Part shown: positions 8,114 through 17,111 of the stretch, piece by piece
Position numbering within the stretch: the stretch's first letter is position 1
Layout: each line of letters begins with the position of its first letter
Origin: Flavobacterium sp. N3904
GTDB lineage: Bacteria; Bacteroidota; Bacteroidia; Flavobacteriales; Flavobacteriaceae
Length of the DNA stretch: 64,000 nt
Direction: 5' to 3'
Assembly: GCF_025947305.1 (NCBI RefSeq)
Contig: NZ_CP110009.1
Span: 2,707,501-2,771,500 of the forward strand
Notes under the pieces: generated by a model
Told to the model about the DNA's origin: nothing
Seen by the model: only the letters and a program-made list of their open reading frames with translations
The model's database searches: none
Position numbers and translations under genes: made by a program

Positions 8114-8974
8114 TTAAACTCGAAATATAGCACCAAAAGAAATAATAGTTTCTCCGTAAAAAAAATGGTGTTGAGCATGATCATTTGTATATGTTGTTCT
8201 TACATCAGTCATGTTAATATAACCCCCTTTTAACTCAGTTGTCATGTAAAAATGTTTGAAGAATGTAAAATTCAAACCAGCATCTGCAGAAAAACCATAG
8301 CCTGAAATGTGAAACTCATCATGTCTTTGGTTTTGTAAAACTGTAGCATCTGTTCTCGGAACCAAAAATCCCATTCCAACTCCTTCTGTAAAATTTAGTT
8401 GAAAAATATCGGTATTTGTAATTCCAAAAAATGAGGAAATATCAGTATAATAAGCTGCTTCGGTAAAGACATAATTTAATCCATTTGTATGTTCAAATTT
8501 TAAAAATTTACCGTCAGTTAAATCTACTGGTTCGTTATTGTAGGTTCCGTTAAATTGAGAGCCAGGGTGAGTCGAAGGCAAATTAATAGTTCCATTAATC
8601 ATTGCTGTTTGATTTTGAGTCATCACATATTTCATATGATCAATCCCAATAGAAACATTAAACTTATCTTTGATAAAATACCCAATTTTCCAATTGGTTT
8701 GTGAAGAAGTTAAGCTTCCTGGTTTAATGTAATCGATATTCCAGCCTTTTGGTAAATCATGAGCTTGTGCATTTTCTACTGTAAAATTGTATCCTTCTCC
8801 TTCAAAATGAATGTCTGAAGTAGTGTAATAACTTCTGTTTCCGCCCCATTGTGCAAAGAACTTTCCTTTGTTGTGTGCTGTATATCTTTCAGTAGAGGGT
8901 ACATCTTCTTGCGCAAAAGCATTAATCGATAAAAAAAGAACTAAAAAAGCAGCGTATAAAAAATTTGTTTTCAA
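8114..8974 (-). CDS. Outer membrane beta-barrel protein
   Basis: A 286-residue secreted protein with a clear signal peptide (MKTNFLYAAFLVLFLSINAFA, then Q). The mature part is rich in alternating aromatic/hydrophobic strands and ends in a terminal aliphatic-aromatic strand (IISFGAIFRV), as outer-membrane barrels do. It has no metal or catalytic motif. Probably a small porin-like or structural barrel; no named family recognised. Confidence 0.65.
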   Translation of the reverse strand: MKTNFLYAAFLVLFLSINAFAQEDVPSTERYTAHNKGKFFAQWGGNRSYYTTSDIHFEGEGYNFTVENAQAHDLPKGWNIDYIKPGSLTSSQTNWKIGYFIKDKFNVSIGIDHMKYVMTQNQTAMINGTINLPSTHPGSQFNGTYNNEPVDLTDGKFLKFEHTNGLNYVFTEAAYYTDISSFFGITNTDIFQLNFTEGVGMGFLVPRTDATVLQNQRHDEFHISGYGFSADAGLNFTFFKHFYMTTELKGGYINMTDVRTTYTNDHAQHHFFYGETIISFGAIFRV

Positions 8975-8990
8975 TGTATCTTATTTAAAT

Positions 8991-9809
8991 TTAAAATTGA
9001 TTTATGGTTTTTCTGATGGCAACCAATTTTGTCATTAATGGCTCAAAGTAGTCTAAGTGCAACATATTGGCACCGTCGCTTTTGGCATGTGCTGGATCAA
9101 AATGAGTTTCGATAAAGATACCATCAACACCAACAGCTATTCCTGCTTTGGCAACCGTTTCAATCATATCGGGTCTTCCTCCAGTTACGCCAGCAGTTTG
9201 GTTGGGTTGTTGTAAAGAATGAGTAACATCTAGAACCGTTGTAGCGTATTGCTGCATCGTTGGGATACCACGGTAATCAACAATCATGTCTTGGTAGCCA
9301 AACATAGTGCCACGATCCGTTACCATTACGTTTTGATTATTACAATCCAAAACTTTTTGAACAGCGTGTTTCATACTTTCCGGGCTCATGAATTGTCCTT
9401 TTTTCAAGTTGACTACTTTTCCGGTATTGGCAGCAGCCACAACCAAATCCGTTTGACGAACAAGAAATGCAGGAATTTGTAACACATCTACGTATTCTGC
9501 AGCCATTGCAGCATCTTCATTAGTGTGGATATCCGTAACGGTTGGTACACCAAAAGTTTTAGAAACTTTTTCTAGTATTTTAAGTGCTTTTTCGTCTCCA
9601 ATTCCTGAAAAACTGTCTATTCGGGAACGATTTGCTTTCTTAAAAGAACCTTTGAAAACAAAAGGAATTTGTAGTTTATCGGTAATACCTACTAGCTTTT
9701 CTGCAATTCGCATCGCCATTTCTTCGCCTTCAATGGCGCAAGGGCCAGCAAGCAAAAAAAAGTTACCGCTCTCAGTATGTTTGATTTGTGGAATATGATG
9801 TATGTTCAT
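8991..9809 (-). CDS. kdsA: 3-deoxy-8-phosphooctulonate synthase
   Basis: Condenses phosphoenolpyruvate with arabinose-5-phosphate to Kdo-8-phosphate for the inner core of lipopolysaccharide; cytoplasmic TIM barrel. Signatures include FFLLAGPCAIEGEEMA, FKGSFKKANRSR, VTDIHTNEDAA, VTDRGTMFGYQ and GVDGIFIETHFDP. Length 272 residues from ATG 9809. A TTG eight codons upstream (9833) lies within a TACATTTG element (minus strand, 9831-9838) that looks like the -7 box, so the ATG is preferred. A conserved small lipoprotein gene lies upstream on the same strand. Confidence 0.96.
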   Translation of the reverse strand: MNIHHIPQIKHTESGNFFLLAGPCAIEGEEMAMRIAEKLVGITDKLQIPFVFKGSFKKANRSRIDSFSGIGDEKALKILEKVSKTFGVPTVTDIHTNEDAAMAAEYVDVLQIPAFLVRQTDLVVAAANTGKVVNLKKGQFMSPESMKHAVQKVLDCNNQNVMVTDRGTMFGYQDMIVDYRGIPTMQQYATTVLDVTHSLQQPNQTAGVTGGRPDMIETVAKAGIAVGVDGIFIETHFDPAHAKSDGANMLHLDYFEPLMTKLVAIRKTINQF

Positions 9810-9966
9810 AGTGTGTTTTTTTTGAAAGTGCAAATGTAGTTAGGAAATACGATTTTCGAATTACATTTTGTAAATAATTTTTGGAAGAGTAAAGAGTCTA
9901 ATTACGAGCTATACCTGCTATCTTTTGCAATCTTTTCCTTCAGGGTGAGGTTTTCAAAGATTTCAA

Positions 9967-10419
9967 TTACATTTTCTTCAAGCTAAGACCAACAGGAACC
10001 ATCAATAGCCCTCTTTCGTAAATGTTCAGATACAAAAGAACAGGTTTTTTTAAACCTTCCCATTGCAATTCGTAAACATCTAAAAACCCGGCACCAACGT
10101 CACTGTTTTTTGTCGGGAAAGGGCAACAGTTTTCCAATTTGGTGTAGGTTATCTTTTCTCCTTTGGGCCCAGCAAGGGCTTTCAGGAAATATTTTTGGTT
10201 GATGGTGTCGTTTTTGGTACCTCTATAATAGATATTGATGGGGTAGTCCTTGTCATAACCGTATCTTTTGTCTTTACTATACTCAGTGATTACAAAGGTG
10301 TTATTTTTGCCTAATACAGGAACTGGAGCATTATTGTCAATATTTTTTAGGGATGATTTAATACTCCCACAAGAAACCATTAAAAGGAGTAAAGCAATAA
10401 ATACCAATATTTTTTTCAT
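9967..10419 (-). CDS. Small lipoprotein upstream of kdsA
   Basis: A 150-residue protein with a lipoprotein signal (MKKILVFIALLLLMVSC, lipid Cys17). The mature part has the features ITEYSKDKRYGYDKDYPINIYY, a CC pair near residue 108 (KLENCCPFPT) and a C-terminal LQWEGLKKPVLLYLNIYE strand region. I recall relatives beside kdsA in other flavobacteria, sometimes mislabelled as a Kdo-8-P aldolase because of that position; nothing in the sequence suggests such an enzyme. It has its own promoter and is not tightly coupled to kdsA (157 bp apart). Confidence 0.7.
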   Translation of the reverse strand: MKKILVFIALLLLMVSCGSIKSSLKNIDNNAPVPVLGKNNTFVITEYSKDKRYGYDKDYPINIYYRGTKNDTINQKYFLKALAGPKGEKITYTKLENCCPFPTKNSDVGAGFLDVYELQWEGLKKPVLLYLNIYERGLLMVPVGLSLKKM

Positions 10420-10459
10420 TAGATTAGTTTATAAATTTAAAATGATGTTTTTTGTACCA

Positions 10460-10491
10460 CAAATATAAAAAGAACTTTGCGCTATTGTCAA
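10460..10491 (-). promoter_or_regulatory. Flavobacterial promoter of the kdsA-side lipoprotein
   Basis: On the minus strand TTG (10491-10489), 21 bp, then TATATTTG (10467-10460), matching the Flavobacterium consensus TTG-N17-23-TANNTTTG. It lies 40 bp upstream of the lipoprotein start. Confidence 0.6.
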
Positions 10492-10594
10492 CTTCAGGCT
10501 ATATTCCTTGTAAATTTTTATCAAAAAGGATCAATTTCTCTGATTTTGACTAAAACCTTTTATATTTGTAATTGAAACAATAAATATAATAAAT

Positions 10595-11152
10595 ATGGAT
10601 GTAATTTCGCATACTTGGCCTTGGTATGTTTCTGGATTCTTAATCGGAATGATTATGCTTTCCCTGATTTATTTTGGAAAGAATTTTGGCATGTCAACCA
10701 ATCTCCAATCCTTATGTTCGATGACCGGCTTGGGAAAACGTTTTGAATATTTTGATTTTGACTGGAGGGCCAATCGTTGGAATTTTCTCGTGGTGCTGGG
10801 AGCTATGGCTGGAGGTTTTGTAGCGGTTCATTTTATGAGTGATCCTTCAAATGTTTCCATTAATCCCAAAACGATTACACAACTTGCACAACTGGGGATT
10901 GATGCTCCTGATGGCAAATTAATGCCTAATGCACTTTTTGGAGAACAAATTTGGCAGTCACCCAGAAGTATTTTGATTTTATTAATTGGTGGAATCTTTA
11001 TAGGTTTTGGAACGCGCTATGCAGGTGGCTGCACATCAGGGCACGCCATTTCTGGATTGAGTAATTTGCAATTGCCTTCGCTTAAAGCCGTTATTGGGTT
11101 CTTTATTGGTGGATTGATAATGGCTCATTTTATATTACCCTTAATTTTCTAG
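10595..11152 (+). CDS. YeeE/YedE sulfur transporter, N-half protein
   Basis: A 185-residue membrane protein with about four to five helices. The YeeE/YedE signature is RYAGGCTSGHAISG with Cys146; a second cysteine (Cys41) lies in NLQSLCSMTG. Family proteins such as TsuA move thiosulfate across the inner membrane by relaying it along conserved cysteines. Here the transporter is split: the next gene, 3 bp downstream, supplies the other half, a common arrangement in Bacteroidota. Export of sulfur species or uptake of thiosulfate are both possible. Confidence 0.85.
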   Translation: MDVISHTWPWYVSGFLIGMIMLSLIYFGKNFGMSTNLQSLCSMTGLGKRFEYFDFDWRANRWNFLVVLGAMAGGFVAVHFMSDPSNVSINPKTITQLAQLGIDAPDGKLMPNALFGEQIWQSPRSILILLIGGIFIGFGTRYAGGCTSGHAISGLSNLQLPSLKAVIGFFIGGLIMAHFILPLIF

Positions 11153-11155
11153 ACT

Positions 11156-11569
11156 ATGACTGTATTAAAATATTTTCTCGTTGGTTTTCTTTTTGGAATC
11201 GTTCTCACCAAGTCGGAAGCCGTTTCTTGGTATCGTATTTATGAAATGTTTCAATTTCAATCCTTTCATATGTATGGCATTATTGGAGTTGCCGTTGCGA
11301 CTGGAATAACTGGGATTCAGATTATAAAAAGAAAAAATATAAAGGACATCAATGGGTTGCCTATCGAAATTCTCGAAAAAGAAAAAGGTTCTCTAAGGTA
11401 TTTGATAGGAGGAGTTTCGTTTGGTTTGGGTTGGGCGCTGGTAGGCTCTTGTCCCGGACCTATTTTTATATTGATTGGCGCTGGGTTTATGCCAGTAATT
11501 ATAGTGCTAATTGGAGCACTTATCGGAACTATTATTTATGGTGCTTTAAAAAGTAAATTGCCTCATTGA
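11156..11569 (+). CDS. YeeE/YedE sulfur transporter, C-half protein (DUF6691-like)
   Basis: A 137-residue, four-helix membrane protein with the cysteine motif VGSCPGPIF (Cys99), equivalent to the second Cys-containing loop of full-length YeeE/YedE proteins. Its start is 3 bp after the stop of the partner gene, so the two are translated together and probably form one transporter. A terminator follows 20 bp later. Confidence 0.85.
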   Translation: MTVLKYFLVGFLFGIVLTKSEAVSWYRIYEMFQFQSFHMYGIIGVAVATGITGIQIIKRKNIKDINGLPIEILEKEKGSLRYLIGGVSFGLGWALVGSCPGPIFILIGAGFMPVIIVLIGALIGTIIYGALKSKLPH

Positions 11570-11590
11570 TTACCCAAAGTTTTGTAATAA

Positions 11591-11627
11591 AAAAAGCATT
11601 TTCTAAATCGGAAAATGCTTTTTTTTA
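11591..11627. terminator. Bidirectional rho-independent terminator
   Basis: AAAAAGCATTTTC and GAAAATGCTTTTT form a 13-bp stem around a 7-nt loop with a T-run, between convergent genes. Confidence 0.9.
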
Positions 11628-11658
11628 TTTTTATTTTTTGTCTTATTAGCGATAAGCC

Positions 11659-12342
11659 CTAAAGATCATTCCTATCGTTGCTATTAAGTTTTAAAATTCC
11701 AGCCACGATTAAATATTGCGCCACACAATATGTTGCCATGATGAAAAACGAAGCCTGAGTTATAGGTGCATAAAACTTGTTGAAAGCCAAAATACTATCG
11801 GAACTTACAAATACTATCGCCCCAATCAAAATGTAATTATTTGCCGGAATTGACCATTTTAGACTGCCTTTGAAAGCAAAGAAAAGCATTGTAGTTATTA
11901 CAATTGCATATACCAAAACCGGAATCTTTAGTGGGCCAAGTTTTGGAAATAAAGTGTTAATCATGAAAATAAAATAAGATAGTATAGCAACAAATCCGAC
12001 CCAAAATAGAACTTTGTTGCTGTAGGTTCTTGTGCTTTGTTGTTTGCTGAAAAGAACAATATAAACCAAGTGAGATATGAGGAAAGCTATTAATCCGAAT
12101 ATAAAATAGAGTTCGCCTTTGTCTGTAAACAAAAGTATAATGTCTCCGATCCATGAAAAAGTCAAGGCAATCAAAAGGATTTTTTTGGTCGAAAAATCTT
12201 CAGAGACAGCAACTGCTGCCAGTAAAATTGGGAGTAAAACCGGTTTCATAAACACGTCAAAACCTTCCAGATTGAAAAAGAGAAGGCCTAGATAAATAAT
12301 AGTAAAACCCATATAGGTTTTGAGAAGTGAATTTGTTTTCAT
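11659..12342 (-). CDS. YhhN/TMEM86-family lysoplasmalogenase
   Basis: A 227-residue, eight-helix membrane protein of the YhhN family. Conserved marks are MKPVLLPILL, the GD pair in SWIGDIILLF, LIAFLISHLVYIVLF, and the C-terminal SSDSILAFNKF...YCVAQYLIVAG. Characterised members hydrolyse the vinyl-ether bond of lysoplasmalogens, giving a fatty aldehyde and a glycerophospho head group. It starts 7 bp after an alkylglycerol-monooxygenase-like gene on the same strand, so two ether-lipid-cleaving families are encoded together. The true substrate in this organism is unknown. Confidence 0.85.
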   Translation of the reverse strand: MKTNSLLKTYMGFTIIYLGLLFFNLEGFDVFMKPVLLPILLAAVAVSEDFSTKKILLIALTFSWIGDIILLFTDKGELYFIFGLIAFLISHLVYIVLFSKQQSTRTYSNKVLFWVGFVAILSYFIFMINTLFPKLGPLKIPVLVYAIVITTMLFFAFKGSLKWSIPANNYILIGAIVFVSSDSILAFNKFYAPITQASFFIMATYCVAQYLIVAGILKLNSNDRNDL

Positions 12343-12349
12343 AGATTTT

Positions 12350-13621
12350 TTAAGAAGTTGCTAGAACGGGTTTTTCTTTATCAAAATTGGTGTTTACAAA
12401 ATAAATCGTAACTATTAACGATAGAGCCAAATACCCTATTATAATGTAACTGGCAAAAGGGAAAAGGCGATTCATCCCGAACCAGTCTCCCAAATAAGCA
12501 ACAATTCCTATTCCGAAAAAGAACCTAAGTCCTTCCCAAAACAATGAAATCTTTCGGGTATCCATCAACTCGGTGTAGCTATAAACGGTAAGAAATACAA
12601 ACGCACCATAAATAAACACATTTGGCAAGCCGATTTCGGCTATGGAATTATACAGATAAGTAATCAACAACAATGTAATTACGGCTTGAAATAATGCCCA
12701 AAACATCAATTTATTGGAATGCTGAGTGCCATACTTTTCGAACCCATAAACATCTGTAATTTTGTTTACAGGATATTTTTCTTCAAAATTTTCGGGACGC
12801 CAACCAGTGGGTTTGAACCAAATAGTAAGTTTGTCTTTCCACTTTTCGGCCCGCCAAGCATCGGTAATCAGTAACCAAAGGTGCTGAAAATTGATACGTA
12901 TGGGATTCCAAGTTTGAGCTGGTCTCGTAATACCAAAAACAGGAGGAACGCTATCTAATTCTTCTTGAAAAGTTCCGAAAATTTTGTCCCAAATAATAAA
13001 AATTTGCGAATGATTTTTGTCCATATAAATGGGATTGATAGCATGATGGACACGGTGGTGTGATGGAGTTACCAATATTTGTTCCAGAAACCCCATTTTT
13101 TTGATATGCTTTGTATGATACCAAAATTGTAAAAACAAATGAATAGGAAGTATAATGGCAATTACTTTTGGCGGTACGCCCAAAAGAGCTGCTGGAATTA
13201 ATAAAAAAGTAAAAAGATTGACAAAACTAGAAACGGTTTGGCGCAAAGCACAAGCAAGATTAAATTCTTCGCTGCTATGGTGTATAGCGTGCTTATTCCA
13301 TAAAAAATTGATTTGGTGTGACAACCGATGGCTCCAATAACCATAAAAATCAATAACTATAAATCCTATAATATAGGCTAAAATTGTTGGTTCCAAGTGG
13401 AAAATAGCAAACTTGTTTTCGAACCAATCATAAGTGATTAGTGTAATGCTTATTCCCAGAACATCTTTTACGGAATTAACCATTCCGGAGCTTACACTCG
13501 AAACAGAATCCATAGTAGGTGACGTGTCTTCTCCTTTATAATGCCCATATATCTTTTCGATTATAATTAGTATTAAAAAAATGGGCATAACAAAAACTAA
13601 AATTTTACCATATTCCTCCAT
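12350..13621 (-). CDS. Sterol desaturase/fatty acid hydroxylase family, AGMO-like
   Basis: A membrane di-iron oxygenase of 423 residues from the ATG at 13621 (an upstream ATG at 13711 would add 30 polar residues; the shorter form starts right before the first helix). The histidine boxes are HRLSH (98-102), KHAIHH (110-115) and SHHRVHH (187-193). The stretches HHSSEEFNLACALRQ, TPSHHRVHH and IIWDKIFGTF match what I recall of animal alkylglycerol monooxygenase (AGMO/TMEM195), as do the overall length and the extra C-terminal helices. AGMO cleaves O-alkyl glycerol ethers using a tetrahydropterin. It is followed 7 bp later by a YhhN gene. Alternative: a hydroxylase for another lipid. Confidence 0.82.
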   Translation of the reverse strand: MEEYGKILVFVMPIFLILIIIEKIYGHYKGEDTSPTMDSVSSVSSGMVNSVKDVLGISITLITYDWFENKFAIFHLEPTILAYIIGFIVIDFYGYWSHRLSHQINFLWNKHAIHHSSEEFNLACALRQTVSSFVNLFTFLLIPAALLGVPPKVIAIILPIHLFLQFWYHTKHIKKMGFLEQILVTPSHHRVHHAINPIYMDKNHSQIFIIWDKIFGTFQEELDSVPPVFGITRPAQTWNPIRINFQHLWLLITDAWRAEKWKDKLTIWFKPTGWRPENFEEKYPVNKITDVYGFEKYGTQHSNKLMFWALFQAVITLLLITYLYNSIAEIGLPNVFIYGAFVFLTVYSYTELMDTRKISLFWEGLRFFFGIGIVAYLGDWFGMNRLFPFASYIIIGYLALSLIVTIYFVNTNFDKEKPVLATS

Positions 13622-13735
13622 AAAAGCTATTTTTTTTTCAAATATAAAATAATTGTTGATATTGTATGTTTTTTTGATATTTTTTTGTGTATTATTTTTA
13701 GTTTTTAACAATTGAACTTTTTTCGGTAAGAAGCA

Positions 13736-13777
13736 ATAAAAAAGCCCATTTGAGACTGGTATTGTCTCAAATAGGCT
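13736..13777 (-). terminator. Terminator of prmA-clpS
   Basis: On the minus strand AGCCTATTTGAGAC pairs with GTCTCAAATGGGCT (one mismatch), followed by TTTTTT. It is 37 bp beyond the clpS stop. Confidence 0.85.
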
Positions 13778-13813
13778 TCATCAAAAACTCGTTTTTGGAA
13801 ACGGTATTGTAGC

Positions 13814-14089
13814 TTAGATTATTTCTGCGGTTAAACCAGCATCTAATAATCTGGTGCATTGTATTTTTAACTTATCATATTCGCCTGTTTTTACAGTGCA
13901 TTTTCCATTGTAATGTACGATTAAAGAACATTGTTCTGCCTGAATAGAGGTGTGTCCACAAACTCTGATTAAGGTGTCTATAACATGATCAAAAGTATTT
14001 ACATCGTCATTGTATACTATAATTTCGTTATTGATAGAAGTTATTTCTTCTACACTAACTCTTTCTCTTATTTTTTCTTTTGTACTCAT
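13814..14089 (-). CDS. clpS: ATP-dependent Clp protease adaptor
   Basis: A 91-residue ClpS, which binds N-degron substrates and delivers them to ClpAP (or ClpCP). Diagnostic residues are NDDVNTFDHVIDTLIRVCGH (the N-end-rule pocket Asn-Asp region), the QAEQCSLIVHYNGKCTVKTG segment and the terminal LLDAGLTAEI. It has a polar 20-residue N-terminal extension as usual. It lies 45 bp downstream of prmA on the same strand and ends at a terminator; prmA-clpS is a frequent flavobacterial order. Confidence 0.93.
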   Translation of the reverse strand: MSTKEKIRERVSVEEITSINNEIIVYNDDVNTFDHVIDTLIRVCGHTSIQAEQCSLIVHYNGKCTVKTGEYDKLKIQCTRLLDAGLTAEII

Positions 14090-14134
14090 GTTTTTAGGTT
14101 TTTGTACTTATTGGATTAATAAAGAAAACAGATA

Positions 14135-14968
14135 CTAATTTACGTATTTTAATGATACCCAGTTGTTTCTTTGAAATTTTTTAACATATGTTAGTCCTTT
14201 ACCGGTGCAAGATGCATCAATATAAGGGATGTCTTCTTCATAAAAACCACTAAATAATATTGTTCCTTTTGGATTTAAGCAATCGACATAACTTTGCATA
14301 TCATTCAATAAAATGTTTCTATTGATGTTGGCAATGATTAAATCGTATTTTTTGTCTTTTAACAAAGCAGCATCTCCTTCATAAACAGTGATGTGTTTGC
14401 AGTTATTGCGTTCGGCATTTTCTATAGAATTCAGGTAACACCAATTGTCAATATCAATAGCATCAATGGGTTGAGCGCCTTTCATTTCGGCAAGTATTGC
14501 AAGAATTGCTGTTCCGCAACCCATATCCAATGTTTTCAATCCAGTAACATTCATTTCTAATAAATGTTGAATCATCATGTGTGTCGTTTCGTGATGTCCT
14601 GTCCCAAAACTCATTTTTGGCTCAATCACAATGTCATATTCAGCATCTGTTTTTGGATGAAATGGTGCGCGTACATGACAATTTCCTTCTACATCAATGG
14701 GTTCAAAGTTCTTTTCCCATTCTTCGTTCCAGTTTACTTGTTCAATTTCTTCAAAAGTATAATCGATTTTGAATTCTTCTGATTGTAATATCTGAATGCC
14801 TTCCAATATAGTTTCATCCCAAAGGTCTTTTTGAACAAAGGCAGAAATACCTGTTTCGGTCTCAGTAAAGCTTTCGAAGGCTTTTTCGCCCAATTCTGCA
14901 ATTAGTATTTCTGATCCAAGTTCTTTTGGTTCGATGGTAAAATGATATCCGATGTATATATTTGACAT
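14135..14968 (-). CDS. prmA: Ribosomal protein L11 methyltransferase
   Basis: SAM-dependent trimethylation of ribosomal protein L11. From the ATG at 14968 it is 277 residues. An N-terminal substrate-recognition domain (to about 120) precedes a Rossmann methyltransferase domain with FGTGHHETTHMM, LDMGCGTAILAI (SAM loop) and DLIIANINRNIL (catalytic loop). An ATG 36 codons upstream would add a Lys-rich stretch unlike the family. A TACCTTTG box on the minus strand at 14990-14983 places transcription start just before 14968, supporting the shorter form. Confidence 0.94.
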   Translation of the reverse strand: MSNIYIGYHFTIEPKELGSEILIAELGEKAFESFTETETGISAFVQKDLWDETILEGIQILQSEEFKIDYTFEEIEQVNWNEEWEKNFEPIDVEGNCHVRAPFHPKTDAEYDIVIEPKMSFGTGHHETTHMMIQHLLEMNVTGLKTLDMGCGTAILAILAEMKGAQPIDAIDIDNWCYLNSIENAERNNCKHITVYEGDAALLKDKKYDLIIANINRNILLNDMQSYVDCLNPKGTILFSGFYEEDIPYIDASCTGKGLTYVKKFQRNNWVSLKYVN

Positions 14969-15419
14969 GTTTAATTTTTTTGCAAAGGTAACAATAGGAT
15001 GCAATGCTTTTTTGAATTTTAAAAATAATTTAATATTTATTAACTTGAGTTTAATTCTCAATTCTTTTTTTATCAACTCTGCGCAAGTAATTTTTATTTA
15101 AAAAAGATTCTCTTTGTTATGTCACGGTTTTTCTGGTCAAAGCGAGTAATAACCAATTGAAAATGAATAGTTAGTGTTTTTTTTGATTGTTGAAAGTGTT
15201 GTTTTCTGATTTTAGAACTCATATTTTGGTTATAGTTATACCTTTTTTACGCATATAAAAAATGATTTTTATCATGTTTTTAAAAATATAACTTGCTGAA
15301 TTATAGATAATTAATTGCTAAAACCTGCTGTTTTTGTTTTATATTATTTTATATTTGTACAGTTGTATTATTCCAATTTAATGCAGCACTATTTTAATAT
15401 TCAAATTAATAAATCTACC
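14969..15419. other. Divergent AT-rich intergenic region
   Basis: About 450 bp between the divergent prmA and TPR-protein genes. It holds a minus-strand TACCTTTG box (14990-14983) for prmA and a plus-strand TATATTTG box (15350-15357) for the TPR gene. Neither has a clean TTG 17-23 bp further up. I see no other gene, repeat or RNA in it. Confidence 0.45.
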
Positions 15420-17087
15420 ATGAAAAAAGTTTTTATTTATACCGTCGCAACACTATTTTCTGTTTTTTTGGGGCAAGCGCAGGATATAAAACAAGCAAAA
15501 ATTGCTATTGATGCCGAACAATATGAAAAAGCAAAAAATATTTTAGAAACCATTTCAACCGCTAAGCCTTCTGATGGCTATGCCAAATTTCTTTTGGGAA
15601 ATGTTTGTCTGCTACAAGGAGATTATTCAGCGGCCAAAAAGCATTTTGACGAAGGAATTAAATGCTCAACCAAAGGAAATTTTACCTACATTGGATTGGG
15701 ATACATTGCATTAGATAAAGGAGATAAAGCTGAAGCGGAAAAGGATTTTGCATTGGCCACTCAAAATAGCGGTAAAAAAGATTTGGAAGAAACCGTATAT
15801 ATTGGCAAAGCCTATACTTATTCAGATCACCCAGATTATAAAAAAGCAATTGAGATTTTAAGTAATTCCAGATTGGTTGATCCTGCGAATACAACAGTGT
15901 TGTTGGCTTTGGGTGATGCTTATAAATTCAATAAAAAGCAAAACAATGCTTATGAATGTTATCGTGAAGCCTTCCGATTAGACAATACATTGCTAAGAGC
16001 AAAAATGGGATTGGGAACTTTAATTAAAAATGCACACAATTTTCCTGTGGCCAAAACTTCATTTGATGAAGTAATTGCTCTAAATCCTAATTATGGTCCA
16101 GTTTATCGTGAATTGGCTGAAACCGAATATTTATGGGCTATGAATGATGCAGGAAAATATGATATGCATATTTCAAAGGGGTTGGGATATTATGAGAAAT
16201 ACATGAGTTTAACTGATTATTCGTTGGAATCCCGTATGCGCCACGCCGATTTTCTAATTTTAGCAAAAGACTACAAAGCACTTGAAGCGGAGGCGAACGA
16301 AATGAGTAAATTGGATAAAGTAAATCCAAGAATTTATCGTTATTTAGGGTATTCGGCATATTATAACAACAATTTTGACACCGCTATATCTTCGCTAACT
16401 ACTTTTGTTTCAAATCCGTCCAATAGAGTTATTGCCAGAGATTATTACTATATAGGTGCCGCAAAATTAAGCAAAGCATTGAATGCAACTCCTATTGATA
16501 ATTTAGAAGTAGATAATGCTATTTTGGATTTTAAAAAAGCATTTGAAATGAGTCCTGCAATTGCAAGTGAACTTCCTGAATTTGCAAAAAAATTGTATGA
16601 TAAGAAATTATACATTCAAGCGGCTACTATTTATGAAATCGCAATTGCAAACCCAGAAACAAAATCATTTTTGATGGATAATTTCTATTTTGCCTCTTCA
16701 GTATATTGGGCTTGTAATGGTATTGAAAATTTAAGTCCACAACAAATCGAGCAATTGAAAAAAGCGGATGTGGCCTTAGATACTGTTATTGCAGCCTCTC
16801 CATCAACTCAGGATGCTTACCTTTTTAAAGCTAGAATTCAAGTATTGCTCAAAAACGATATATTAGTAACCAAAAATTATGAAGATTTCATTGCAACAGC
16901 CAATAAGAAAGATGCAGCCGAATTATCTACAAAAGGTATGAAAGCCAAGTTAATGGAAGCCTACAATAATTTGGGTGTTATTTATTCAAATACTGATAAA
17001 GTAAAGGCAAAAGACAGTTTTACAAAAACACTAGGTATTGATCCCGCCAATCAATACGCGATTGATCAATTGAAGTCATTAAAATAA
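15420..17087 (+). CDS. Secreted TPR-repeat protein
   Basis: From the ATG at 15420 (555 residues) it begins with a signal peptide (MKKVFIYTVATLFSVFLGQAQ); the longer frame from 15315 would bury that signal, so it is rejected. The mature protein is nearly all helical tetratricopeptide-type repeats. Examples are the AKFLLGNVCLLQGDYSAAKKHFDEGI, NNAYECYREAFRLDNTLLRAKMGLGT and NNLGVIYSNTDKVKAKDSFTKTLGIDP regions (around 55, 175 and 520). TPR scaffolds mediate protein-protein contacts; this one would act in the periplasm. Monocistronic, ending at a terminator. No specific partner can be named. Confidence 0.85.
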   Translation: MKKVFIYTVATLFSVFLGQAQDIKQAKIAIDAEQYEKAKNILETISTAKPSDGYAKFLLGNVCLLQGDYSAAKKHFDEGIKCSTKGNFTYIGLGYIALDKGDKAEAEKDFALATQNSGKKDLEETVYIGKAYTYSDHPDYKKAIEILSNSRLVDPANTTVLLALGDAYKFNKKQNNAYECYREAFRLDNTLLRAKMGLGTLIKNAHNFPVAKTSFDEVIALNPNYGPVYRELAETEYLWAMNDAGKYDMHISKGLGYYEKYMSLTDYSLESRMRHADFLILAKDYKALEAEANEMSKLDKVNPRIYRYLGYSAYYNNNFDTAISSLTTFVSNPSNRVIARDYYYIGAAKLSKALNATPIDNLEVDNAILDFKKAFEMSPAIASELPEFAKKLYDKKLYIQAATIYEIAIANPETKSFLMDNFYFASSVYWACNGIENLSPQQIEQLKKADVALDTVIAASPSTQDAYLFKARIQVLLKNDILVTKNYEDFIATANKKDAAELSTKGMKAKLMEAYNNLGVIYSNTDKVKAKDSFTKTLGIDPANQYAIDQLKSLK

Positions 17088-17111
17088 ACTGGATTTATAA
17101 TTTGATTGTCG

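Noticed and set aside
9810..9833. Upstream TTG start for kdsA adding eight residues
   Set aside because: The codon lies inside a TACATTTG promoter-like box and the extra residues are not part of the KdsA family; ATG 9809 gives the conserved start.
15315..15419. Longer start of the TPR protein (35 extra residues)
   Set aside because: It would place a second hydrophobic stretch before a complete signal peptide; the ATG at 15420 gives a normal secreted protein.
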